Shown here: in pieces, positions 53,963 to 64,000 of the stretch
Layout of the letters: the number at the start of each line of letters is the position of its first letter
Numbering within the stretch: position 1 is the first letter of the stretch
NCBI GenBank assembly: GCA_028343155.1
Contig: JAOLXX010000003.1
Coordinates: 62,001-126,000 of the forward strand
DNA length: 64,000 nucleotides
Reading direction: 5' to 3'
Source: Polaribacter sp.
Lineage (GTDB): Bacteria; Bacteroidota; Bacteroidia; Flavobacteriales; Flavobacteriaceae
The notes under the pieces: generated by a model
Seen by the model: the letters and a program-made list of their open reading frames with translations, nothing else
Database searches by the model: none
Told to the model about the DNA's origin: nothing
Translations under genes and position numbers: made by a program

Positions 53963-53998
53963 AAAATGCCAATGTGAATGACACGTTGGCATTTTTTT
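53963..53998 (+). terminator. Terminator after secG
   Basis: AAAATGCCAATGTG and CACGTTGGCATTTT pair (one G-T) around a five-base loop and are followed by T. A weaker hairpin (GAGA/TCTC with T-run) precedes it at 53926-53949. Confidence 0.85.
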
Positions 53999-54039
53999 AT
54001 ACTTATAATGAAATCTATAACTTCATTTATTGAAAAATT

Positions 54040-54071
54040 GTCAGTTATAAAATGATGGCATAATTTCTGAC
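54040..54071 (+). promoter_or_regulatory. groESL promoter region, sigma-54-like spacing
   Basis: TGGCA at 54056-54060 and TGA at 54068-54070 place GG and GA twelve bases apart. That is the spacing of the -24/-12 elements of sigma-54 promoters, with GA instead of the usual GC. GTCAG (54040-54044) and CTGAC (54067-54071) are inverted around it. No standard TAnnTTTG is closer to the groES ATG. A heat-shock operator is another reading. Confidence 0.3.
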
Positions 54072-54117
54072 TTATTGTTTATCGTAAGAATAATTTAATT
54101 GATCTAAAAATAAAAAA

Positions 54118-54393
54118 ATGGAAATAAATATTAAACCGCTAGCAGACAGGGTTCTTGTAGAACCTGCTCCAGCAGAAACAAAAACAGCTTCTGGATTAAT
54201 TATACCAGACAACGCAAAGGAAAAACCTCAAAAGGGAACTGTTGTTGCGATAGGAAATGGCAAAATTGATGAACCGTTAACTGTAAAAGTTGGAGATACT
54301 GTTTTGTATAGCAAATATGGTGGAACTGATTTAAAGTTAGAAGGAAAAGATTATTTAATGATGCGTGAAAGCGACATTTTAGCGATAATCTAA
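54118..54393 (+). CDS. groES: Co-chaperonin GroES
   Basis: Ten-kilodalton lid of the GroEL chaperonin, 91 residues. [20 protein letters not shown], the mobile loop [34 protein letters not shown] and [13 protein letters not shown]. Complete. 80 bases before groEL, forming the usual operon. Confidence 0.98.
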   Translation: MEINIKPLADRVLVEPAPAETKTASGLIIPDNAKEKPQKGTVVAIGNGKIDEPLTVKVGDTVLYSKYGGTDLKLEGKDYLMMRESDILAII

Positions 54394-54446
54394 AAAAGTA
54401 TTCAGTTTTAATTTGCATTATTCATTAGCAACAATTAAACGAATAG

Positions 54447-56114
<1,668 letters not shown>

Positions 56115-56187
56115 TCGAAAATTAAATTACATAAAAGAATGACCTACGAATACTTTTAAATATTGGCTTGTTATTCTTCATAAAACA

Positions 56188-56223
56188 AAAAAAATTCGTT
56201 AGAAATTTCTAACGGATTTTTTA
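56188..56223. terminator. Terminator between groEL and the HMA/MauE gene
   Basis: CGTTAGAAA and TTTCTAACG form a perfect stem flanked by A-rich and T-rich sequence, so it can end both convergent transcripts. Confidence 0.85.
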
Positions 56224-56242
56224 ATTCTATAAATTTATTATC

Positions 56243-56965
56243 CTAAATCAGTTTAAAAATCATAACAACAGCCATTATAATCATTATTGAGTTTTCAATA
56301 AAAGTTGCTTTGGTCATAGGTAAGTTTAAAACAGCACCCAAACAAGCACATTTAATTACTTTTTTATCTAATAAAGACTTCGTAACACCAATTGTTGTAA
56401 GACCTAAAATAACCAGAGTTATTATCAATGCTAATAAAATCTGAAATCGTATTAAAAAGAAAACACCCAAAATCAATTCTAAAAAGGGATATACAAAACC
56501 ATATTTAGGAATTACTTTTGCAAGTGGATCATACATTTGAAAACTCATAGTAAACCCCTTAACATCTAATAATTTAAAAAAACTAAAAACCACATAAAAT
56601 AACCCCATAAAAGTCATCATAAATTCTGCCGTATTCCAAGGGTTTCTATTTATTAAAATAGCAGCAGTTGTTATGAAACCAAAAATTAAAAACAAAGGGA
56701 ATAATTGCTGTCCCTCTGGTCTTTCTTCTTCAAAATCAATAGTAGGAATTTGTTTTTTTGTTTTCTTTTCTGTGATAGAAAATTTCCCTGATAATGTACT
56801 TTGTAATTTCTCCAAAAAAATATCACTTTCCAACTCAATTGTTGCTTGTTCGTTTTCTAAATCTACTTTTATACTTTTCACTTCTTTTAGATCAGAAATT
56901 GATTTTTCAATGGAACTTTTACAACCATTACAAGTCATTCCAGAAATAGAATAAACGTATTTCAT
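56243..56965 (-). CDS. HMA domain fused to MauE-like membrane domain
   Basis: A 240-residue protein. N-terminal heavy-metal-associated domain (residues 1-68) with the metal-binding pair Cys12-Cys15 in ISGMTCNGCKSSIE. A linker follows, then four membrane segments from about 90 with MYDPLAKVIPKYGFVYPFLE and DKKVIKCACLGAVLNLPMTK, the MauE/DoxX-like part with a Cys pair. Probably binds copper or a like metal in the cytoplasm or hands it to the membrane part. Downstream of the secreted HMA gene by 34 bases and of the TonB receptor: one operon. Confidence 0.85.
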   Translation of the reverse strand: MKYVYSISGMTCNGCKSSIEKSISDLKEVKSIKVDLENEQATIELESDIFLEKLQSTLSGKFSITEKKTKKQIPTIDFEEERPEGQQLFPLFLIFGFITTAAILINRNPWNTAEFMMTFMGLFYVVFSFFKLLDVKGFTMSFQMYDPLAKVIPKYGFVYPFLELILGVFFLIRFQILLALIITLVILGLTTIGVTKSLLDKKVIKCACLGAVLNLPMTKATFIENSIMIIMAVVMIFKLI

Positions 56966-56999
56966 ATTCGTTATTTTTTTTAAGTCTTTTTGTCCTTCC

Positions 57000-57377
57000 T
57001 TAGTGATCTAATACAATTACTTCATCTCTGTATCTGCAACATGAATGTACTGTTCTGTATGCCTCAGTAGTTGCAACTAATTTTTCATCTTCTAATCCAA
57101 CTACATCATGCCCCACTCTTAAAATACTACTCTGAATCGTTTCAACAGTTGTTTTTCGACTATCTATAATTAGATTTAATTGATGTGATTTCACGTCCCA
57201 GAGTGCAAATTTCACACCTTTAGATTTTAAAGCAGCAGTTTCTATACGTTTTTTACACATACCACAGATACCATCTACTTCAAAAGTAACTTTAGTGTTT
57301 TTATTTTCTTTTGTTTCTTGTGATTGAAGTGAAAACCCAATCATTATCGTACTGAATATAATTATTACTTTTTTCAT
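57000..57377 (-). CDS. Secreted HMA-domain protein (MerP-like)
   Basis: Periplasmic metal-binding protein of 125 residues. Signal peptide MKKVIIIFSTIMIGFSLQSQ, then the HMA fold with Cys38 and Cys41 in VDGICGMCKKRIETAA. The end has a conserved Cys pair and a His (TVHSCCRYRDEVIVLDH), an extra metal site not in plain MerP. It sits between the TonB receptor gene and the membrane HMA gene, so it could carry metal across the periplasm. Confidence 0.87.
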   Translation of the reverse strand: MKKVIIIFSTIMIGFSLQSQETKENKNTKVTFEVDGICGMCKKRIETAALKSKGVKFALWDVKSHQLNLIIDSRKTTVETIQSSILRVGHDVVGLEDEKLVATTEAYRTVHSCCRYRDEVIVLDH

Positions 57378-57420
57378 TATATTAAATTATTAATTATCAT
57401 ACATACTACCCCTATTAAGG

Positions 57421-59673
57421 TTACTTAATTTTAAATCGCAACCCCATATAAAACGATCTACCAAAAACAGGTGCATAGACAATTGAACTATCAAAATTGG
57501 TTCCAAAAGGATCATCACTGGCTAAAATAGGATTTTTTTGTTTCACATTAGTACTATTTTCCACACCAAAATACATTTCAAACTTTTTAGAAAATACTTT
57601 TGTAATTTGAGAATTTAATAATTGATACGCTTTTACATATTCTGGTAATTGATACTGAACAGGATTATTGGCTGTATTTAGCAGTCGCTGTTTACCAATA
57701 TTGTTAAAAGTAAGATCAAATTTCCAATACGCAGCATTTTCTTCTGCAGTAGTTTCATAAGAAAAATTAGCAAAAAAACGAGTTTGTGGCTGGATTGATT
57801 TTTGCAAATTACCACTTTTATAATCTGTAGAAATATCGAAATATTTATAAGCTGTTCTTAGATTAAAATTTACTGCAAGATTGTAATCGACTTCTAACTG
57901 AAAACTATTAGCAATACTTTTTCCTTCTAAATCATAGAAGGAAATTTCTTGCGAATTTTCCCAATCTACCACAACTTTATTTTGGAAATCTGTCTGGTAA
58001 AAATCTAAGGTAATAGCCCCTTTTCTCTCGAAAAAATTAAATTTCTGCATATAAGAAACTCCATAATTCCATGCGATTTCGGGATTTAATCCATATATAT
58101 TTCCACCAACATCATCAATATTTATCTGTCTTGAACTTGCAAATAATTGTTGATTTTCAGCAAAAACATTGGCACTTCTTTTTCCTCTTCCTAAAGAAGC
58201 TCTAAAAACACTATTTTGCCATGGAACATATCTCAAATGAAGCCGTGGGATTAAAAAAGTACCTAGTAAATTATGAGTATCTACCCGGAGGCCCGCTGTA
58301 AAACTAAGATTATCTAAATTATCAAACTCATATTCAAAGAAAGCTCCTAAAGAGTTTTCTTTTCTGTCAAAATTTCCATCAAAATTGTTGGTCTTTGCAT
58401 ACTCATTATATTTATCATAAGTAAAACTAACTCCTGTTTTAAATTTATTTCTTGTATTGCTAATAATTGAATTAAATAAGAAATTAGAATAGACACTTTC
58501 GTGAACTATATCATAAACATTTAACCCAAAATAAGAGTCTTGTTGATGATGGCTATAGGCTAATTGAAAACCGGTACTTTGAAAAGGTTTTTCTGGAAAA
58601 ACGTGACCTAATTTTGCTGAAGTTTCAAAACGTCTTGAATCGATTTCACTTCCCCAAAGAACGTTCTTTCCTTTATCTGCTTCAGGATTAAAATTAAGTT
58701 CACCAGTTTGCTTTTCATCATTTAAAAAGCGAACATTTATAAAACTTACCCAACCCTTTTCAGCATCTGTATATTGCCAACGATTCATTACATTCACTTG
58801 TTTCGCAAGGGGATTGTCAAGAAAATTATCCTTATTGTTATCAAATTTTTCTCCTCTATAATTCCCATGAACATAGAGACCTGACTGCCATTTATCTGAG
58901 ATTCTTTGATTAAAATGCGTATTTAACTCAAGTCGTCCATTGAAAGAAGAATAAGTGTTTAAAAAGAATTTATTATCAGAAAAAGGCTTTACCAATTCAG
59001 CATTAATTTGCCCTGAAATACTTTCATAACCATTTACAACACTTCCTGCTCCTTTTGTTATTTGAATACTTTCAACCCAAGTTCCAGGTGTAAAAGTGAG
59101 TCCAAAAACTTGTGAAGCACCTCTTACAGAAGGAATGTTCTCTTGAGAAATTAACAAATAAGGGCTTGTTAAACCTAACATTTGTATTTGTTTTGTACCC
59201 GTCAAAGCATCAGTAAAACTAACATCTATAGAAGGGTTTGTTTCAAAGCTTTCTGCCAAGTTACAGCAAGCTGCTTTTAATAATTCCTCCGCATTGACTG
59301 TAAACATATTGGCGGTGGTTAGGAACGATTTATAAGTGGACTTCTTTTTGGTTTTAATAATTACTTCGTTCAGATCTTCTGATGTTAACAAATGATGAAT
59401 GGGCTTCAAATTTTTAACAGTAATCGTATCCGTTTTATAACCTAAACAAATAACAATTAACTTATTATAAGCATTATTATAAGGTATTGAAAACCATCCT
59501 TTTGAATTTGTAATTGCACTAATATTCGTATCTAGCCAATGTACACTTGCTCCTGCTACTCCTAAATTATCTTTAGGGTTGTTTTTATCCATAATCATCC
59601 CTTTAAAAGTAGTTTGAGAAAAGAGTAGGATTGGGATAAATAATAAAAAATTACTGACTATTATTTTTATCAT
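57421..59673 (-). CDS. TonB-dependent receptor, metal type
   Basis: Outer membrane receptor of 750 residues. Signal peptide (ending LFSQ), a carboxypeptidase-regulatory-like domain (about 20-100), the plug (about 120-230) with LLKAACCNLAESFETNPSID, TGTKQIQMLGLTSPYLLI and GAGSVVNGYESISGQIN, then the 22-strand barrel to the end SFYMGLRFKIK. The Cys-Cys in the plug and the neighbouring HMA genes point to import of copper or a similar soft metal. Relatives next to HMA genes share the plug sequence. The ligand is inferred. Confidence 0.88.
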   Translation of the reverse strand: MIKIIVSNFLLFIPILLFSQTTFKGMIMDKNNPKDNLGVAGASVHWLDTNISAITNSKGWFSIPYNNAYNKLIVICLGYKTDTITVKNLKPIHHLLTSEDLNEVIIKTKKKSTYKSFLTTANMFTVNAEELLKAACCNLAESFETNPSIDVSFTDALTGTKQIQMLGLTSPYLLISQENIPSVRGASQVFGLTFTPGTWVESIQITKGAGSVVNGYESISGQINAELVKPFSDNKFFLNTYSSFNGRLELNTHFNQRISDKWQSGLYVHGNYRGEKFDNNKDNFLDNPLAKQVNVMNRWQYTDAEKGWVSFINVRFLNDEKQTGELNFNPEADKGKNVLWGSEIDSRRFETSAKLGHVFPEKPFQSTGFQLAYSHHQQDSYFGLNVYDIVHESVYSNFLFNSIISNTRNKFKTGVSFTYDKYNEYAKTNNFDGNFDRKENSLGAFFEYEFDNLDNLSFTAGLRVDTHNLLGTFLIPRLHLRYVPWQNSVFRASLGRGKRSANVFAENQQLFASSRQINIDDVGGNIYGLNPEIAWNYGVSYMQKFNFFERKGAITLDFYQTDFQNKVVVDWENSQEISFYDLEGKSIANSFQLEVDYNLAVNFNLRTAYKYFDISTDYKSGNLQKSIQPQTRFFANFSYETTAEENAAYWKFDLTFNNIGKQRLLNTANNPVQYQLPEYVKAYQLLNSQITKVFSKKFEMYFGVENSTNVKQKNPILASDDPFGTNFDSSIVYAPVFGRSFYMGLRFKIK

Positions 59674-59748
59674 TTTTTTTGATTTTAATAATTATACATT
59701 TAAGCTTCTTTTTAAAAAAGAAACTTTCTTGAAATAAAAATTATAAAA

Positions 59749-60150
59749 TCAAATTAAAAAAGATTGGTATAAAACCTGATAATCGATTGGAATATCTGGT
59801 AAATGAAGATTTTTGTAGTTTGTTTTATTTGATTCATTTTCAATAAATAAATCAGTATAAGAAATGCAGAAAGAAACTAAAAATTGTTGTTGTGAAAAAT
59901 CAAAGTCATCATTTTGAATTTGCTGCAATTCATCTTGACCTTCCATAAAATGAACTTCATCTTTACAGCAATTTTTCTTTTTTGCCGACACCTTTTCTAT
60001 GTCCATTCCGCAAGTATCAGCATCCCCTATAAATGAAACATCCATTAAAGATTCACCACAATAATGTTTTTCTACGGTAAAAGAAAACGTGGAAAAAAGC
60101 ACCATTAAGGCGAGTAAAAAAGAAGCTATTTTAGAAAGATATTGTTTCAT
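59749..60150 (-). CDS. HYC_CC_PP family protein
   Basis: Secreted or membrane-anchored protein of 133 residues. Hydrophobic N-terminus (KIASFLLALMVLFSTFSFTV), then KHYCGESL with the HYC motif (Cys31), a Cys in DTCGMDIE, KKNCCKDEVHF with the CC motif, and a C-terminal LPDIPIDYQVLYQSFLI in place of the PP motif. This matches the family named from these motifs, which is found beside TonB receptor and HMA genes in Bacteroidota. It is the first gene of the minus-strand metal operon. Role unknown, metal binding likely. Confidence 0.8.
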   Translation of the reverse strand: MKQYLSKIASFLLALMVLFSTFSFTVEKHYCGESLMDVSFIGDADTCGMDIEKVSAKKKNCCKDEVHFMEGQDELQQIQNDDFDFSQQQFLVSFCISYTDLFIENESNKTNYKNLHLPDIPIDYQVLYQSFLI

Positions 60151-60396
60151 TTTGCCACAAATTTAATCTAAATATACCTAACTTTATGTTAAAACTGTTT
60201 TCTTTATCGTTTTCTATTAAAAAAACAAATAATATTATGAAAATGAAATACTAATTTTATTAAAATTCCAAAGAGATATACCCGTTTGCAGATCATTGTT
60301 TTTTTTTAAATATTTAGGATTACATCAATAAAAATTATAAATTTGAAATCCAAACTTTAATTAAAAAATTCTCTACTATCATTAAACACAAAAATA
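60151..60396. other. AT-rich gap between the metal operon and the small ORF
   Basis: No open frame of note on either strand. It must hold the promoter of the HYC_CC_PP gene (minus) and perhaps that of the small ORF (plus); no confident box was found. Confidence 0.3.
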
Positions 60397-60525
60397 ATGA
60401 AAAAAGTAGAAGAAAAAATGGCTTGTGACACAAGGGATTTAAGTACAAACCAACTGGTAGAAAAAGTATCAATCATAAACAGAATTATAGACAAGTTTAG
60501 AGATTTTTTAGAAAATTCAGAATAA
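60397..60525 (+). CDS. Small protein of unknown function (42 residues)
   Basis: ATG at 60397 to TAA at 60525. MKKVEEKMACDTRDLSTNQL then VEKVSIINRIIDKFRDFLEN: charged with an amphipathic helix in the second half, one Cys at residue 10. The residue mix is that of a real protein rather than random AT-rich sequence. It has no family that I know. It lies alone between the metal operon and purH. It could be a small regulator or a truncated gene. Confidence 0.4.
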   Translation: MKKVEEKMACDTRDLSTNQLVEKVSIINRIIDKFRDFLENSE

Positions 60526-60638
60526 TTTTTTCTAATATAAATTATCTATTATATTCAATCTAAAAATTTGTAGTTGCAGAAAAATATTTTTTCCTCAAAT
60601 ATTGTTAACTATTTCTGTTTTTTGTTATTATCTTTTTA

Positions 60639-60669
60639 TTGCGATTCCTTCTTTGTTTATGTAGTTTTG
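60639..60669 (+). promoter_or_regulatory. Promoter of purH
   Basis: TTG at 60639-60641, 20 bases, TAGTTTTG at 60662-60669: full match to TTG / TAnnTTTG, 23 bases before the ATG. Confidence 0.6.
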
Positions 60670-60692
60670 CATACTTAACCATATAGCAAAAA

Positions 60693-62219
60693 ATGAGCAC
60701 TTCAAAAACAATTAAATCTGCATTAATTTCGGTTTTCCATAAAGACGGTTTGGCCCCAATTGTAAAAAAACTGGACGAATTAAATGTAACGATATACTCT
60801 ACCGGAGGAACAGAAAAATTCATTAAAGAACAAGGGATCGCTGTTGTTCCTGTTGATGAGGTTACTTCTTACCCTTCTATTTTGGGAGGAAGAGTTAAAA
60901 CATTGCATCCAAAAGTTTTTGGAGGTATCTTAAACAGACAAGATAATGAAAGTGACGTTGCAGAATTAGCTGCATTTGATATTCCGCAAATAGATTTAGT
61001 AATTGTAGATTTATATCCATTTGAAAAGACAGTCGCATCAGGAGCTGCTGAACAAGATATTGTAGAAAAAATTGATATTGGTGGAATCTCTTTGATCAGA
61101 GCATCTGCAAAAAATTTCAAAGATACTTTTACCGTTTCTTCGATGGATCAATATGAAAGTTTTTTATCAATTTTATCAGAAAATAACGGAGAAACCTCTA
61201 TTGAACAAAGAAAGAAATTTGCGGCAAAGTCTTTCAATATTTCTTCTCATTATGATACTGCGATCTTCAACTATTTCAATGAAGATGAAATTGTATATAA
61301 AGCAAGTGAACAAACTTCAAAAGTTTTACGCTATGGAGAAAACCCACATCAGAAAGGATATTTCTTTGGAGATTTAGAAGCAATGTTTGAAAAATTACAC
61401 GGTAAAGAATTAAGTTACAACAACTTATTAGATTTAGATGCTGCTGTTAATTTAATTGGAGAATTTAAAGGAGAAGCTCCCACATTTGCTATTTTAAAAC
61501 ACAACAATGCTTGTGGATTTGCACAAAGAGAAACTATAAAACAAGCCTATATAGATGCTTTAGCAGGAGACCCTATTTCTGCTTTTGGAGGTGTTTTAAT
61601 CGCAAACACAGAAATTAATAAAGAGACAGCAGAAGAAATTCATTCTTTATTTTGTGAAGTCGTCATTGCTCCCTCTTTTTCGGAAGATGCATTAACGGTC
61701 TTGAAAGGAAAGAAAAATAGAATTATTTTAATTCAAAAAGATATTGCATTACCAAATACAACTGTCAGAACTTGCTTAAATGGTTCATTGATTCAAGACA
61801 AAGATCATATTACAGACAGATTGGAAGATTTAAAATACGTGACAGATAGCAAACCTACACATAGAGAATTAGATGATTTATTATTTGCTTCAAAATTATG
61901 TAAAAACACCAAATCAAACACGATTATCCTTGTAAAAAATAAGCAACTATTAGCAGGTGGAACAGGACAAACAAGTAGAGTTGATGCATTAAATCAAGCG
62001 ATAGAAAAAGCAACTTCTTTTAAATTTGATTTGAACGGATGTGTGATGGCAAGTGATGCCTTTTTCCCTTTTCCTGATTGTGTAGAAATTGCAGATAAAG
62101 CTGGGATAAAAAGTGTCATTCAACCTGGAGGTTCTATAAAAGACCAATTGAGTATTGCTTATTGTAATGAGAACAATTTATCCATGGTAATGACGGGAAC
62201 AAGACATTTTAAACATTAA
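60693..62219 (+). CDS. purH: Bifunctional AICAR formyltransferase/IMP cyclohydrolase
   Basis: Last two steps of purine synthesis, 508 residues. The cyclohydrolase part (1-190) starts KSALISVFHKDGLAPIVKKL and has STGGTEKFIKEQ, GGRVKTLHPKVFGGIL and DLYPFEKTVASGA. The transformylase part has KVLRYGENPHQKGYF, FAILKHNNACGFAQ (catalytic Lys-His), DPISAFGGVLIAN, AGGTGQTSRVDALNQA and DAFFPFPDCVEIA, ending GTRHFKH. Complete. Own promoter. mreB follows. Confidence 0.98.
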   Translation: MSTSKTIKSALISVFHKDGLAPIVKKLDELNVTIYSTGGTEKFIKEQGIAVVPVDEVTSYPSILGGRVKTLHPKVFGGILNRQDNESDVAELAAFDIPQIDLVIVDLYPFEKTVASGAAEQDIVEKIDIGGISLIRASAKNFKDTFTVSSMDQYESFLSILSENNGETSIEQRKKFAAKSFNISSHYDTAIFNYFNEDEIVYKASEQTSKVLRYGENPHQKGYFFGDLEAMFEKLHGKELSYNNLLDLDAAVNLIGEFKGEAPTFAILKHNNACGFAQRETIKQAYIDALAGDPISAFGGVLIANTEINKETAEEIHSLFCEVVIAPSFSEDALTVLKGKKNRIILIQKDIALPNTTVRTCLNGSLIQDKDHITDRLEDLKYVTDSKPTHRELDDLLFASKLCKNTKSNTIILVKNKQLLAGGTGQTSRVDALNQAIEKATSFKFDLNGCVMASDAFFPFPDCVEIADKAGIKSVIQPGGSIKDQLSIAYCNENNLSMVMTGTRHFKH

Positions 62220-62253
62220 CTAGGAATTACATCATTTACAATTAGAAATTTAG

Positions 62254-62261
62254 TAAATTTG
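62254..62261 (+). promoter_or_regulatory. -7 element of mreB
   Basis: TAAATTTG, an exact TAnnTTTG, 38 bases before the ATG. No clear TTG upstream. Confidence 0.4.
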
Positions 62262-62298
62262 TAAGAGTTCATTAAAAATAAAACAACAAAGATATTTT

Positions 62299-63327
62299 AT
62301 GGGTTTTTTCGATTTTATGACAGAAGATATTGCGATAGATTTAGGTACCGCAAATACTTTAATTATTCACGATGGAAAAGTGGTTATTGATAACCCTTCT
62401 ATTGTGGCAAGAAATAGAATTACTGGAAAAATAATTGCAATTGGTAAAGAAGCCAATTTGATGCAAGGAAAAACACATGAAAACATCAAAACGATTAGAC
62501 CTTTAAAAGACGGAGTTATTGCCGATTTTGAAGCTTCTGAACAAATGATTAAAGAATTTGTAAAGCAAATTCCATCCATAAAAAAACGCTTATTTCCACC
62601 CGCATTAAGAATGGTTATTTGTATTCCTTCAGGAATTACAGAAGTTGAAAGACGCGCTGTTCGTGATTCTGCAAAACACATGAATGCAAAGGAAATTTAT
62701 TTGATTTACGAACCGATGGCTGCCGCAATTGGTGTTGGCATTAATATTATGGAACCTAAAGGGAATATGATTATTGATATCGGTGGGGGCACTACAGAAA
62801 TTGCTGTTATTGCTTTGAGTGGAATTGTTTGTGATCAATCCGTAAAAGTAGCTGGAGATTTATTTACAAACGACATCATGTACTACATGCGTACACAACA
62901 CAATTTACATGTAGGAGAAACAACTGCTGAAAAAATAAAAATTCAAATTGGAGCTGCAACAGAAGATTTAGAAACTCCACCAGAAGACATGCTTGTTCAA
63001 GGTAGAGATTTATTAAGTGGAAAACCAAAACAAGTGCAGGTTTCTTATAGAGAAATTGCAAAAGCGTTGGATAAATCAATTTTAAGAATTGAAGATGCTG
63101 TCATGGAAACACTCTCTAAGACGCCACCAGAATTAGCAGCAGACATCTACAATACTGGAATATATTTAGCAGGAGGAGGCTCCATGCTAAGGGGTCTAGA
63201 CAAACGTTTGTCTAGAAAAACTGATTTACCTGTTTATGTTTCAGAAGACCCTTTAAGAGCTGTTGTTCGTGGAACAGGAGTTGCTCTAAAAGAACTAAAC
63301 AGATATAAAAATGTTTTAATGAAATAG
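62299..63327 (+). CDS. mreB: Rod shape-determining protein MreB
   Basis: Bacterial actin that guides cell-wall growth on the inner face of the membrane, 342 residues. The amphipathic N-terminus MGFFDFMTEDIAIDLGTANT holds the phosphate 1 motif. Then come VVIDNPSIVARNRITGK, VICIPSGITEVERRAV, EPMAAAIGVGI, NMIIDIGGGTTEIAVIAL (phosphate 2) and YLAGGGSMLRGLDKRLS (adenosine). Complete. mreC starts 20 bases after the stop. Confidence 0.98.
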   Translation: MGFFDFMTEDIAIDLGTANTLIIHDGKVVIDNPSIVARNRITGKIIAIGKEANLMQGKTHENIKTIRPLKDGVIADFEASEQMIKEFVKQIPSIKKRLFPPALRMVICIPSGITEVERRAVRDSAKHMNAKEIYLIYEPMAAAIGVGINIMEPKGNMIIDIGGGTTEIAVIALSGIVCDQSVKVAGDLFTNDIMYYMRTQHNLHVGETTAEKIKIQIGAATEDLETPPEDMLVQGRDLLSGKPKQVQVSYREIAKALDKSILRIEDAVMETLSKTPPELAADIYNTGIYLAGGGSMLRGLDKRLSRKTDLPVYVSEDPLRAVVRGTGVALKELNRYKNVLMK

Positions 63328-63347
63328 TCGTTTTTAAGTGCTAAGTA

Positions 63348-64000
63348 ATGCAACAGATTCTCTTTTTTTTTCAGAAATTTAAATATCTTCTGTTTTTTTT
63401 ATTTTTAGAGTTTATTGCGCTTACATTCATTTTTAATAACCTTAATTTTCATAAAAGTAAATTTGTAAATTCTGCAAATAGTATCACAGGAAGAGTTTAC
63501 ACCATGCTCGCCAATTCATCTGAATATTTCAAATTAAAAACACTAAATGAACAATTATCTCAAGAAAATACCCGTTTAAAAAATTTACTCGCACACAATA
63601 AATTATTTTCTACAGAAGATTCAATAGCAATAGACACTACAAAATACTATCAAAAATATTATTACACTCAGGCTAAAATCATTAAAAACAGCTATTCAAA
63701 ATCCTTTAACTTCTTAACAATTGATGGTGGTAAAAACCAAGGAATAGAGAAAGAAATGGCCGTGATTAATAGCAAAGGGATTTTAGGAATTACGGATCAA
63801 ACACAAAAAAATTATACGAGAGTTCAATCTATATTGAATAAAAATAGCAGGATTAATGCACGGCTAAAAAATAGCAATTACTTTGGAACTTTAAGTTGGA
63901 ATGGCAAAGATTACAGAACGGTTCAACTTTCAGACATTCCAAGACAAGCTCCATTAAAGATAGGAGACACTATAGAAACTGACGGAAAATCAACTATTTT
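63348..64000 (+). CDS. mreC: Rod shape-determining protein MreC, N-terminal part
   Basis: The gene runs off the window; about 217 residues are seen. One membrane helix (about 10-30: FKYLLFFLFLEFIALTFIFN), a coiled coil around residues 60-85 (LKTLNEQLSQENTRLKNLL), then the periplasmic beta core with SFNFLTIDGGKNQGIEKEMA and VINSKGILGITD, YFGTLSWNGKDYRTVQ and IGDTIETDG. This order is that of MreC, which links MreB to peptidoglycan synthases. mreD, pbp2 and rodA usually follow. Confidence 0.95.
   Translation, partial: MQQILFFFQKFKYLLFFLFLEFIALTFIFNNLNFHKSKFVNSANSITGRVYTMLANSSEYFKLKTLNEQLSQENTRLKNLLAHNKLFSTEDSIAIDTTKYYQKYYYTQAKIIKNSYSKSFNFLTIDGGKNQGIEKEMAVINSKGILGITDQTQKNYTRVQSILNKNSRINARLKNSNYFGTLSWNGKDYRTVQLSDIPRQAPLKIGDTIETDGKSTI

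Overview
The window is AT-rich chromosomal DNA from a gliding marine-type member of the Flavobacteriaceae (Bacteroidota), probably near Polaribacter or Tenacibaculum. The evidence is the gldKLMN type IX secretion genes, a PorG gene joined to uppS-bamA-ompH, a PorP/SprF protein, a Bacteroidota-type arginase-like gene beside gldK, and promoters of the TTG / TAnnTTTG type, with few obvious Shine-Dalgarno sites. The genus is a guess from gene order and protein style; the family is well supported. I found no rRNA, tRNA, CRISPR array, insertion sequence or prophage.

Layout. 0.1-6.4 kb: envelope biogenesis (porG, uppS, bamA, two ompH/skp genes, murI). 6.4-14.7 kb: PorP/SprF protein, large putative porin, rnhB, NhaC antiporter, a membrane metal-dependent hydrolase and gpmI. 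14.7-20 kb: map, a methyltransferase, ApbE, an OmpA-type lipoprotein and a queuosine-precursor transporter, with remnants of dead genes between them. 20-25.1 kb: an arsenosugar biosynthesis locus (DUF547, CMD-type peroxidase-like protein, radical SAM ArsS, methyltransferase ArsM, a dead rhodanese, a TIGR04282-type glycosyltransferase and a purine nucleoside phosphorylase). 26.5-33.5 kb: a tightly packed co-directional run of an FAD oxidoreductase, a membrane polyferredoxin, a dead YwqK/MORN-like gene and three glycosyltransferases. It may be a functional extension of the arsenosugar locus. 33.6-35.4 kb: a LacI regulator and a frameshifted HAD phosphatase. 35.4-40.9 kb: a LysM glucosaminidase, a D-cysteine desulfhydrase-type PLP enzyme, an ABC-F ATPase, a DUF983 protein and an FAD oxidoreductase. 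41-49.3 kb: gldKLMN, the arginase-like protein and topA, all on the minus strand. 49.5-56.1 kb: miaB, a sigma-54 activator, lptE, a TPR-like protein, secG and groESL. 56.2-60.2 kb: a minus-strand metal module (HYC_CC_PP protein, TonB-dependent receptor, two HMA proteins). 60.7-64 kb: purH, mreB and the start of mreC.

Most of the window is housekeeping. The most interesting stretch is 14.7-35.5 kb, where a specialised arsenic-sugar pathway sits among at least five decaying genes and two palindromic intergenic repeats. The secretion genes (porG, porP/sprF-like, gldKLMN) and the outer-membrane assembly genes (bamA, ompH, lptE) together supply cell-surface export and gliding. The HYC_CC_PP/TonB/HMA run looks like an outer-membrane-to-cytoplasm route for a thiophilic metal.
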